A DNA stretch of 12,445 nucleotides from Oscillospiraceae bacterium (GTDB taxonomy: Bacteria; Bacillota; Clostridia; Oscillospirales; Oscillospiraceae). Under the pieces are notes generated by a model. That model saw nothing but the letters and a program-made list of their open reading frames with translations, ran no database searches and had not been told where the DNA came from. Location of the stretch: NCBI GenBank assembly GCA_016290695.1, contig JAEEUX010000051.1, positions 1 to 12,445 on the forward strand, in the 5' to 3' direction. Within the stretch, counting starts at the first letter, position 1, and each line of letters opens with the position of its first letter. The position numbers were made by a program, and so were the translations under genes. This document shows, in pieces, positions 1 to 6,733 of the stretch.

Positions 1-285
1 GTGCTGGAAGGAGTTCACAAGAAAGGAAAACATTAATGAAACGAATAACCATTATTTGAGGGCTATTCACTATGTTATTTATACCATATTTTAGCTCATT
101 TTTCAACGGTTAACTGTATGATATTTACAGTATATTTTTAGCAAAAATACATAAGGCAACTAACAATATGCACATAACGGAGCATAAAAAACCATCATTG
201 TATATCTTTTTGCGAGCCCTCGGTAGTGATGCCGGAGCGAAAAAAACAAGCCTGTGAACGGAATTACCGAGTGAAACAACGCTTA
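1..285. other. AT-rich gene-free left edge
   Basis: I see no supportable gene here. The first 36 bases are open in frame 1 and end in TAA, giving the tail VLEGVHKKGKH; this could be the last codons of a plus-strand gene cut by the window edge, but eleven codons cannot prove it. Two small inverted repeats lie at 113-118/126-131 (ACTGTA/TACAGT, followed by a T-rich stretch) and 133-139/143-149 (TATTTTT/AAAAATA). They could form a weak plus-strand terminator. A 7-base perfect inverted repeat, CTCGGTA at 219-225 and TACCGAG at 265-271, sits just past the end of the minus-strand glycosidase operon. It has no T run in that direction, so I do not call it a terminator. Confidence 0.5.
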
Positions 286-2088
286 TTACTCATCCTCGGG
301 GATGACGGAGGTAATGAGCGTGAGGTTCGAGCAGGCGTTCCAACTGCTCCACGGCCAGCCATCGGAGGCAACTGGGCCGGGTGTGATGAAAACGGGCTTG
401 CCCGTGGCGGGATAGACGTCCGTTCTCGGCGGAAAGCCGAGAATACAGCCGCGCTCCTGGCTGCACCGGCAGAAGCGGCGGGCGATGTACGCCGCCTCCT
501 TCTTTTTTCCGGCGAGGTTCAGCCCGGCGCACATGAATAGCTGCACCGGCGCAACTACGCGCCCGTGGACGAAGGTGCTGGTTCCGTAATCGGAGTTCGC
601 GCTGCGGAGACTTTCGGAGGCAAGACCGATTTCGGTGAGGTAATTATCCTCCTCAAGAAGCTGCTCGGTGATGCGGTCAATGATGTTCTGCGGGAGCTTT
701 TTGCCGAGGATTATCGGCTGGAAGCCCGCGATCGAGAGGCTCTTGACGGGTTTGCCGTTATGCATGGTCACGAAGCGGTCGCCATCCCAATGCTCGTCGA
801 GCAGGATTTGAAGAAGGCACTTGCTGCGCGCGTAGTATTCCTCTGCTTCGGCATTTTTGCCGCAGCCCTCGGCGAGACGGCCCGTTGCTTCGAGAAGGTC
901 TATCATAAACGCCATTAGATCGGGGTTCACCGTGGGGAAACCGTCGGCAAAAATCGTCGCGTCGTCCCAGCCGGAGTCGTTCGGGGAATTTATCTGAACG
1001 ACATCGCCGCGTCCGGCGGAGCGGTAGGTCACCCAGAAATCAAGCCATTTGGCGAACTTCGGGTACATCTTTTCGCATTCCTCGCGCGTAAGGAAGCTGT
1101 CGCCGCAATGCTGTATGAGGTAATCCAGCGCAAAGCCCTGAATGGGCGGCTGAATTCCGGCGTTGGCTGTGAGGAAGCCGACGTTGCCGGGGAGCTGCCC
1201 GGTCTGCTCGTTCTGATACTCGAACATCGTGCATATCTGGCGCCAGCCCTCCTTGGGGTTATTAAGCATGGCCATGCCGTTGAAGCTCTGCTGCCATGAA
1301 AAGCCTTCTCCGAGGTATTCGTAATGCATGAGAATCATCGGGCTTTTGTATATGCCGCCTGCGCCGGGCTTTGTGCGCCTTGCCCAAACGGTGTGGGAAG
1401 CGTAGTTAAAGAGTTGCTCGAAGCCCTCGGCGGGCTTGCGGTAATTCTGCCGGAAGCTTGCGTAGCGCTCAAACCCGTCCTTCCGCAGCTCCTCCGGCGC
1501 GGGGTAAGATTTTGGGAGCGCGGGGATTTCTATCATATCCTCATGGAGCGCGAAGTCTGATTCGCCGTTTGCGTCGGGCAGGAGAGTGAGCTTCACGGCG
1601 GTATATTCACCCACGTCGTTTTGTTCTGTCTCTACCTTGACGCTGCCCTTCAGCGGGTTCAGGCGGAGCTTGCCGTAGGTGGACCAGCTCAGCTCGGTCG
1701 TGCCGTCCGGGAGCGTGCATACGCCGTGGCAGGCGCCGTCAACGGCGGGAGCACCGGGCTTGTAGCGCGAAGCCTCAAGCATGAGGCTGAGTCCGCCCGT
1801 GCCGAGTATGCGCGCATATTCATTGTATGTAAAAATAAGCTCAAGCTGCCCGGTCATGCAGGTGAGCTTCATGCTGCCGGGGTCGCCGTGATAGGTATAG
1901 GGCATCTCACGTTCGCCCAGAAAGGCGCGGAGATTGAAGAGGAAGGGGTTGGAGTCCAGCCACGCGCCGGGCTTATAGGAGGAGAGCTGGAGCAGGTGCG
2001 AATAATAGTTCTCGATGAGGAAGAACGCGCTTCCTTCGCGCGCATAGACCGCATGGGTCAGGTCAAATTTTTCGCCTATTCCAAACAT
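286..2088 (-). CDS. Six-hairpin glycosidase, GH63/MGH1-like
   Basis: This 600-residue protein probably hydrolyses glycosidic bonds in oligosaccharides or glycosides in the cytoplasm; no signal peptide is visible. Residues 1-190 look like a beta-rich N-terminal domain, and about 220-595 look like an (alpha/alpha)6 toroid. The most telling motif is SPNDSGWDDATIF near 368-380, the Asp-rich signature of GH63, GH37 and mannosylglycerate-hydrolase-like enzymes. Further support comes from FSWQQSFNGMAML near 263-275, where the barrel begins, and FVHGRVVAPVQLF near 506-518, which matches the position of the WRGPxW-type motif in relatives. The ATG at 2086-2088 has GAAAGGAG eight bases upstream. That site lies in the last codons of the preceding gene, whose TGA is only four bases away, so the two are probably translationally coupled. 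Family is fairly secure; substrate is unknown. A trehalase-like or debranching-like role cannot be excluded. Confidence 0.85.
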   Translation of the reverse strand: MFGIGEKFDLTHAVYAREGSAFFLIENYYSHLLQLSSYKPGAWLDSNPFLFNLRAFLGEREMPYTYHGDPGSMKLTCMTGQLELIFTYNEYARILGTGGLSLMLEASRYKPGAPAVDGACHGVCTLPDGTTELSWSTYGKLRLNPLKGSVKVETEQNDVGEYTAVKLTLLPDANGESDFALHEDMIEIPALPKSYPAPEELRKDGFERYASFRQNYRKPAEGFEQLFNYASHTVWARRTKPGAGGIYKSPMILMHYEYLGEGFSWQQSFNGMAMLNNPKEGWRQICTMFEYQNEQTGQLPGNVGFLTANAGIQPPIQGFALDYLIQHCGDSFLTREECEKMYPKFAKWLDFWVTYRSAGRGDVVQINSPNDSGWDDATIFADGFPTVNPDLMAFMIDLLEATGRLAEGCGKNAEAEEYYARSKCLLQILLDEHWDGDRFVTMHNGKPVKSLSIAGFQPIILGKKLPQNIIDRITEQLLEEDNYLTEIGLASESLRSANSDYGTSTFVHGRVVAPVQLFMCAGLNLAGKKKEAAYIARRFCRCSQERGCILGFPPRTDVYPATGKPVFITPGPVASDGWPWSSWNACSNLTLITSVIPEDE

Positions 2089-2092
2089 CTTT

Positions 2093-3598
2093 TCAGCTCC
2101 TTTCTTCCAGCGCTAAGCTCAGGGCGCAAAGCTCGGGGTCATAATTTGCGGCTGCGGGAACACCGGATTTTTCAATGCTTTCAGCCGCCAGCGCCGCAGC
2201 ACGTTTTGAGCAGCCTAAGGCCGCAATATAGGCGGGGATGCCGTCCGCTTCACCCGTCGGGGCGACGCCTTCGGGCAGATCCTCGCCCAAAGCGAGGGTC
2301 ATGATGGCGCTGTCTGACGGGCAGGGCGCTTCTTCACCTGTGATGGCGTTTCGTATGACGAAAGCACCGTTTTCCCAAAGGCTTTTCAGAATGTCAAGCT
2401 GTGCCTTGGCCTTGTCATGCCACGCGGCAGCGTCGCTTTTGCCGAGCTTATCCGCGAGGGCGGCGAGCGCCTTGCAGTTAAGGAACATCCACGCGCAGAG
2501 GTCGGGGAAGACCTGAGGGGTCGCGTCGGAGGGAAGGGGCTGCCTTGCCCAGCCGCTTTCGCAGGCGTAGGCATAGAAGCAGGCACCGTTTGCCGAGCGG
2601 TTGCTGTACCACCACTCGGTGGCCTTTGCGGCAAGCTCATAGCAGCGCTCAAGCTTATCCTTAGCTGCGCCGTCCAGACCATCGTGAGCTATAGCGCGGC
2701 AGAGTGCGAGCCCCCAAAGCGGGGGCGCGGCCTCAGGCAGAATGGCGGAATCCTTCACCCAGGCGGGGACCATCCCGGCGGGAGTCATGAGGGCGAAAAC
2801 GTTAAGAAGCGCGTCAAGGACCTGCTCCGTATCCTTATAAGCGAGCGCGGCGGTGAATTGGGCGCGCCCGAGCGCCTTGACGTCGGACATTTTGTTCGCG
2901 ATAAGAAGCTCCTGCCCGCGCGTTTTCTGGAAGCTGAGCCACAGAGCGTAGGCGTATACCTCGTTCGTGCCGGAGCAGCGCGCCCTGAAATCGGCGAAGG
3001 CAGTCTCCGCTTTCCTGGCGGCTGCGGAGACATTGGGGGCAATCTCCGGGCGGGCAAAGCTCGAATCAGTGTCCCAGAATACGGCCTCAAGCCTGCCGTC
3101 CTCGGGCGTGAGAGTGATGACGGGATCCGTAGAATGAAGGGCGGTGAGATCCCACATGACCTGCAAGTCCGCTTTGCCCTTGCGCATTTCGATGATGTAG
3201 CGCGTGGGCCCCATGTTCAAAACGTAACCGTTTTCAAAGTCGGCGGCAGTTTCGCCGAAGCCGAGGCGGACCTGCATCGTGAGACTGAGACCGTCAGACT
3301 CCAGAAGCAGGGCTTTCCCATCGATCGCCATGCGAAGCGTTTTCCCGCCAGAGTGCAGAGCGGCCTCCGAGACGCTTGCCTCCACGGTGACGGGAAGCTC
3401 TTCGCCGCCGAGCGTCGGCGTAAGCTTTACCATTCCGGCGCTGCGGGAAACCACTCCGCCGAACATGCTGCTGCTTTCTGCGGCGAGAGCGAGGTACAGA
3501 CCCTTTGTGTAGCCCTTGCCCTGAGGGTCCCACTCCTCAAAGAGCAGGTGACGGCTCAGACATTGACCGAAAGGCATTTTTTTCAAATCGAGCTGCAT
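2093..3598 (-). CDS. Glycosidase-like protein, shortened paralogue of its neighbour
   Basis: This 501-residue protein is the first gene of the glycosidase operon. The start is the ATG at 3596-3598, preceded by GAAAGGAG with seven bases between; the frame is open 20 codons further, but that longer start would lie over the promoter. Residues 1-175 look beta-rich and about 210-490 look like alpha-helical hairpins. Residues 345-385 (ESGWARQPLPSD, then VFPDLCAWMFLNCKALAALA) align by eye with the neighbour's DSGWDDATIFAD and VNPDLMAFMIDLLEATGRLA, so the two are paralogues. The neighbour's NDSGWDD becomes CESGWAR here, and the C-terminal HGRVVAP-like segment is not seen. It may be a non-catalytic partner subunit, a carbohydrate-binding pseudoenzyme, or an enzyme using different residues. 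No export signal is visible. Relationship to the neighbour is likely; activity is uncertain. Confidence 0.75.
   Translation of the reverse strand: MQLDLKKMPFGQCLSRHLLFEEWDPQGKGYTKGLYLALAAESSSMFGGVVSRSAGMVKLTPTLGGEELPVTVEASVSEAALHSGGKTLRMAIDGKALLLESDGLSLTMQVRLGFGETAADFENGYVLNMGPTRYIIEMRKGKADLQVMWDLTALHSTDPVITLTPEDGRLEAVFWDTDSSFARPEIAPNVSAAARKAETAFADFRARCSGTNEVYAYALWLSFQKTRGQELLIANKMSDVKALGRAQFTAALAYKDTEQVLDALLNVFALMTPAGMVPAWVKDSAILPEAAPPLWGLALCRAIAHDGLDGAAKDKLERCYELAAKATEWWYSNRSANGACFYAYACESGWARQPLPSDATPQVFPDLCAWMFLNCKALAALADKLGKSDAAAWHDKAKAQLDILKSLWENGAFVIRNAITGEEAPCPSDSAIMTLALGEDLPEGVAPTGEADGIPAYIAALGCSKRAAALAAESIEKSGVPAAANYDPELCALSLALEERS
2097..2104 (-). promoter_or_regulatory. Ribosome binding site inside upstream gene
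   Basis: GAAAGGAG (minus strand) lies eight bases before the ATG at 2086-2088 and overlaps the final codons of the first glycosidase gene, whose TGA is at 2093-2095. This arrangement favours translational coupling and a roughly matched supply of the two proteins. Confidence 0.7.
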
Positions 3599-3605
3599 AG
3601 TGTCG

Positions 3606-3613
3606 CTCCTTTC
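3606..3613 (-). promoter_or_regulatory. Ribosome binding site fixing the first glycosidase start
   Basis: GAAAGGAG on the minus strand sits seven bases before the ATG at 3598. It decides in favour of this start over the upstream in-frame ATG at 3658, which would fall inside the promoter. Confidence 0.75.
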
Positions 3614-3629
3614 AAATTCTATTAGTGCA

Positions 3630-3658
3630 ATTATAACACAATTTGCACAAATTGCCAT
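3630..3658 (-). promoter_or_regulatory. Sigma-70-type promoter of the glycosidase operon
   Basis: On the minus strand a perfect TATAAT (3630-3635) is preceded by a 17-base spacer and ATGGCA (3653-3658; four of six consensus bases). Transcription would begin near 3623, leaving a 5' leader of about 25 bases with the ribosome binding site. The position is right for the operon and no competing promoter is as good. Confidence 0.65.
3639..3654. promoter_or_regulatory. Operator-like perfect palindrome in the promoter spacer
   Basis: CAATTTG (3639-3645) and CAAATTG (3648-3654) form a perfect 7-base inverted repeat with a two-base centre. It fills the space between the -35 and -10 boxes, a common place for a repressor of the LacI or GntR type to block RNA polymerase. 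No regulator gene for it is in the window. The palindrome is seen directly; the operator role is inferred from position. Confidence 0.5.
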
Positions 3659-3748
3659 GGCTTTTTGTGATATTTTTGCAATTATTATCTATTCGCCGGC
3701 CCTTTGAAAACTCGGGTCTTCATGCCTGTAGAATTATTTAAGGTTAAG

Positions 3749-3775
3749 TTGATATTTTACCGCGCGTGTGATAAT
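3749..3775 (+). promoter_or_regulatory. Possible promoter of the two-component operon
   Basis: TTGATA (3749-3754, five of six consensus bases) is followed after 15 bases by GATAAT (3770-3775). The latter is preceded by TGT, an extended -10 element that can compensate for a short spacer. Transcription would begin near 3782, about 30 bases before the response regulator start. The spacing is suboptimal, so confidence is moderate. Confidence 0.4.
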
Positions 3776-3812
3776 GTTTATATCGAAAAGACTGTAAAAG
3801 AGATGATTCGCT

Positions 3813-4466
3813 TTGATAAAAATACTTATAGTTGAAGACGAAAAACCTATATCAAACCTTATTCGGCTCAGTCTTACAAAAGCCGGGTACAGCTGCTGCT
3901 GCGCTTATGACGGCATTGCGGCTGCGGATATACTCGAAAAAGAATTCTTTGATCTCGTGCTTCTGGACGTTATGCTTCCCGGCGCCGACGGCTTTGAGCT
4001 AATGGAGTATATCAAGCCCCTCGAAATCCCCGTGATTTTCCTTACGGCGAAAAACGCCGTCACGGACCGGGTGAAGGGCCTTAAAATGGGCGCAGAGGAC
4101 TATATTGTCAAGCCCTTTGAAATAATAGAGCTGCTGGCACGCGTGGAGGTGGTGCTCCGCAGATATAATAAGCTCAATGACATCATACGGATCTGCGGAC
4201 TGTATATAGATACTAAGAGCATGGTTGTTAAGCGCGGGGACGAGGAAATCCAGCTCACGAACAAAGAATACGAGCTGCTGCTCCTTTTTGCGCAGAATCC
4301 GGGAATTGCGCTTTACCGCGAAACGATATACGAACGCGTGTGGGGAGGGGAGTATCTCTCCGGCAGCCGCACTGTAGACCTCCATGTCCAGCGGATGAGA
4401 AAAAAGGTCGGCTGGGAGGACAACATAGTTGCCATACACAAGGTTGGTTATCGGCTTGAGGCGTAA
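3813..4466 (+). CDS. OmpR/PhoB-family response regulator
   Basis: This 217-residue cytoplasmic transcription factor is controlled by phosphorylation, presumably by the kinase encoded next. Residues 1-115 form a receiver domain with the acidic pocket E8/D9, phospho-acceptor D52 in LLDVMLPG, T78 and K100. Residues about 125-217 form a winged-helix DNA-binding domain with the usual ending SRTVDLHVQRMRKK and HKVGYRLEA. Length is normal for the family. The start is TTG at 3813: an in-frame TGA at 3804-3806 rules out anything upstream, and the receiver begins at once with IKILIVEDE. The only possible ribosome binding site, AAAAGAG ending at 3802, is weak, so translation is probably modest. The kinase gene follows after 33 bases. 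Regulated genes are unknown; its own operon and the racemase are plausible targets. Confidence 0.95.
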   Translation: MIKILIVEDEKPISNLIRLSLTKAGYSCCCAYDGIAAADILEKEFFDLVLLDVMLPGADGFELMEYIKPLEIPVIFLTAKNAVTDRVKGLKMGAEDYIVKPFEIIELLARVEVVLRRYNKLNDIIRICGLYIDTKSMVVKRGDEEIQLTNKEYELLLLFAQNPGIALYRETIYERVWGGEYLSGSRTVDLHVQRMRKKVGWEDNIVAIHKVGYRLEA

Positions 4467-4483
4467 AGGGCACGGATAAACGG

Positions 4484-4491
4484 AAAGGAGG
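4484..4491 (+). promoter_or_regulatory. Strong ribosome binding site before a TTG start
   Basis: AAAGGAGG, eight bases before TTG at 4500, is a near-ideal site. It fixes the kinase start at TTG, which places the first membrane helix directly at the N-terminus. Confidence 0.75.
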
Positions 4492-4499
4492 AAACGGGC

Positions 4500-5924
4500 T
4501 TGAAGCTGCGAATAAAAATAATGCTATGCACGACGATATTACTGTCGCTTGCTTTTGCGATAAGCGTATGCGCCCTCATTACCGTTTCGTTCCGCTCGTC
4601 CCTCAAAAGCGAGACAGACAACGCGAAAAGCGCCTGCCGCATGGTAGAGAATATTTTGCAGCAGACGGCGCTTGAGAAGGCGTATTCGTGGGATTTGCTG
4701 AGCAATATTAACGACACTATGTTCCAGATAGACGATCAGGCCAATTCCCTGTGGTCGGGTCTGAGACTGGAGAGCGTTTCCGGGTACAGAAAGCCTGTTT
4801 ACGAAGCCGGGACCGTGCCGGACTTGGAGCTCGGCACAGAGCGGATAGCCGCGCTCTTTAAAGAGGGAAGGGGCATTCAGAAGCTTGTTGAGCTTGCGGG
4901 ACGGAAATATATCCTTATCACGCACCCTATGATAATTAACGACCAGAGCCTGTCACTGCAAATCAGCCGGGACGTTACTCAGGTCTACAGCGTGCGAGAC
5001 AGCCAAATCCGCCTATATCGCCTCATGCTCATAGCAGTGCTCGTCATCGGAGCAGGAGTATCTTATTTAATTTCGCTTTTTATTACAAGACCATTCCGAA
5101 AGCTCTCGGAAACCGCAAAAAGAATAGCGGCGGGGGACCTGACGAGCCGAGCGAAAATACGCTCCGGGGACGAGATAGAGCTCCTTGCCGGAGACTTTAA
5201 CCATATGGCGGACAAGCTGGAGGAAAATATTGAGACGATAAGCGAGACTATGCGCCGCCAGGAGGAATTCATGGGCGCCTTTGCCCACGAACTGAAAACG
5301 CCGATGACCTCCATAATCGGCTACGCAGACCTCCTTCGCGGTCAGAGCCTCGATATTGAAGAGCAGCAGGAAGCGGCCAACTACATTTTTTCAGAGAGTA
5401 AGCGCCTTGAAAGTCTTTCGCTGAAGCTGTTGGATCTTCTTGTGATGAACAGGCAGGAGCTTGAATTAAAGGCGGTTTCCCCTGCGGCGCTTATAGGAAA
5501 CCTCGTTAAGGAGTTTAAGCCCGTCCTGCAAAAGCAAAACGTAGTTATTCAGTGCAAATGCCAGGAGGGAAAGTGCCTCCTTGAGCCGGACCTCGTGAAA
5601 TCCCTGCTTATAAACCTTATGGACAACGCGAGAAAGGCTCTGGATAACGGCGGAAATATATATATTCTCAGCGACATGACCACAACCGGCTGCGCCATAC
5701 GCGTCGTGGATAACGGGAAAGGCATGCCGCAGGAGGCGCTGAGCAGGATAACGGAAGCCTTTTACCGCGTAGATAAATCGCGCAGCAGGGCGCAGGGCGG
5801 TGTGGGGCTCGGCCTGAGTCTGTGCAGACAAATCGTCGAACTGCATAACGGCACAATGGAGTTTGAAAGCATCATGGGCAAGGGAACCATCGTTAAGGTG
5901 ACACTGAACGGAGGCGCGGCATGA
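4500..5924 (+). CDS. Membrane sensor histidine kinase
   Basis: This 474-residue kinase should sense an extracellular or membrane cue and phosphorylate the regulator encoded upstream. Order of parts: membrane helix about 8-31; an outside sensor region about 32-170 with no domain I recognise; second membrane helix about 172-195; HAMP linker about 196-248; dimerisation/phospho-acceptor domain with H263 in FAHELKTPMTSIIGY; and an ATPase domain with the N box around N376 (INLMDNARKAL), G1 box DNGKGMP 404-410, F box FYRVDKSRSR and G2 box GGVGLGLSLC 433-442. All catalytic boxes are intact and length is typical. The gene overlaps the next one by ATGA, so the small membrane protein that follows is likely made together with it and may belong to the same sensing unit. 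The signal is unknown. Confidence 0.95.
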   Translation: MKLRIKIMLCTTILLSLAFAISVCALITVSFRSSLKSETDNAKSACRMVENILQQTALEKAYSWDLLSNINDTMFQIDDQANSLWSGLRLESVSGYRKPVYEAGTVPDLELGTERIAALFKEGRGIQKLVELAGRKYILITHPMIINDQSLSLQISRDVTQVYSVRDSQIRLYRLMLIAVLVIGAGVSYLISLFITRPFRKLSETAKRIAAGDLTSRAKIRSGDEIELLAGDFNHMADKLEENIETISETMRRQEEFMGAFAHELKTPMTSIIGYADLLRGQSLDIEEQQEAANYIFSESKRLESLSLKLLDLLVMNRQELELKAVSPAALIGNLVKEFKPVLQKQNVVIQCKCQEGKCLLEPDLVKSLLINLMDNARKALDNGGNIYILSDMTTTGCAIRVVDNGKGMPQEALSRITEAFYRVDKSRSRAQGGVGLGLSLCRQIVELHNGTMEFESIMGKGTIVKVTLNGGAA

Positions 5925-6631
5925 AAAGACTGCTGCTGTTTCTCCTGCTGCCGGTGACTGTTGCTGTAATAGTCTTCTGCTTCATTTTTCCGTCCTCATA
6001 TTTTCAGCGTCAGGATCTGCGGCAGCTGGAGACTGAGGAGGAGTTTTTAATCACGGAGGACGACGGCGCAAGCTCGGAGCTATCCATCCTCGGCAGACTC
6101 GAAATGCTGAGAAACCTTGATGGCTATTTAGTAACGGATCTTCCCGCTGCGGACAGAGAAGCCGATAAGGTGACGGAAAAAACCGTAACCGAGATAAAAA
6201 AGCTTACGGCCTCCGTCGTGAGTCTATACGATTTCAGCTATCAAAGCTTCCTCGCTTCAACTGCGGGGCAGCCCCGTCACTATACCGTTTCGGATCTTAG
6301 CGGACATTCCTTTACTGTGTGGGAGATTGAGTTCCGCTTTGGAGAGGAAGTGGACACGTATTATGACGGCGTTTATATCAAAGCCGTTTATGACGAACAG
6401 ATGGACAAGCTTCTTCAGCTATTAGTCAGTGACGACACTATGAGCTTTTGGGAACCGGACCCTTTGACCTTTGAGCTGATAGGGAAAATACTGGGGATAT
6501 ATTACGGAACCGAAGCTGAACAGGAGCAGACATCGGAATTTTCGACAGCCGTTACCTTGAAAACGGAGGAGCGCTCGGAAGATGTTCCGGTATACTATTC
6601 CGGCGACCTTTTCTGCCTTAATATTGCTTGA
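5921..6631 (+). CDS. Membrane-anchored protein of unknown function, coupled to the kinase
   Basis: I do not recognise this 236-residue protein. Residues 4-26 form one hydrophobic helix after a short MKR start, with no lipobox cysteine, so it is probably an N-terminally anchored protein facing outward or a secreted protein. The remainder is acidic and soluble-looking, with two possible folded parts: about 55-125 (helical) and about 130-230 (beta-rich, with aromatic residues in EIEFRFGEEVDTYYDGVYIKA). The ATG overlaps the kinase stop as ATGA, and GGAGG lies six bases upstream at 5910-5914, so the start is secure. By analogy with accessory proteins encoded beside Gram-positive kinases, it could modulate the kinase, but nothing in the sequence proves this. 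No enzymatic motif was found. Confidence 0.85.
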   Translation: MKRLLLFLLLPVTVAVIVFCFIFPSSYFQRQDLRQLETEEEFLITEDDGASSELSILGRLEMLRNLDGYLVTDLPAADREADKVTEKTVTEIKKLTASVVSLYDFSYQSFLASTAGQPRHYTVSDLSGHSFTVWEIEFRFGEEVDTYYDGVYIKAVYDEQMDKLLQLLVSDDTMSFWEPDPLTFELIGKILGIYYGTEAEQEQTSEFSTAVTLKTEERSEDVPVYYSGDLFCLNIA

Positions 6632-6655
6632 CGAATGACCCGGAAATGATACAAA
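6628..6655 (+). promoter_or_regulatory. Possible separate promoter for the racemase
   Basis: TTGACG (6628-6633, five of six consensus bases) overlaps the stop codon of the preceding gene. It is followed after 16 bases by TACAAA (6650-6655, four of six). Transcription would begin near 6662 and yield a leader of about 70 bases that contains the hairpin at 6682-6728. This is a candidate only; the racemase could equally be read through from the two-component operon. Confidence 0.35.
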
Positions 6656-6681
6656 TTTGATGCAGTTATTACGCATTTTAT

Positions 6682-6728
6682 ATGCAGTCTTTTCTTATGA
6701 TACCATTGTACAAAAGAAAGGACTGCAT
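6682..6728 (+). promoter_or_regulatory. Long hairpin with embedded ribosome binding site and T run
   Basis: TGCAGTCTTTTCTT (6683-6696) pairs with AAGAAAGGACTGCA (6714-6727) through 14 positions including one G-U pair, plus an outer A-T pair. Inside the loop TAC (6701-6703) can pair with GTA (6708-6710). The right arm contains GAAAGGA (6716-6722), the only ribosome binding site for the ATG at 6734, and TTTTT follows at 6728-6732. It could be the terminator of the two-component operon, a structure that hides the racemase ribosome binding site, or both. An upstream ATGCAGT (6660-6666) could pair with the same ACTGCAT (6722-6728), offering an alternative fold. Confidence 0.6.
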
Positions 6729-6733
6729 TTTTA

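Noticed and set aside
1..36. Tail of a plus-strand gene (VLEGVHKKGKH)
   Set aside because: Only eleven codons are visible; no family can be recognised and a chance open frame is equally likely.
2417..3625. 402-codon open frame on the plus strand
   Set aside because: It lies antisense to the first glycosidase gene, has no ribosome binding site, and its translation is Arg/Gly/Ala-rich without family motifs; it reflects GC-biased codon use of the real gene.
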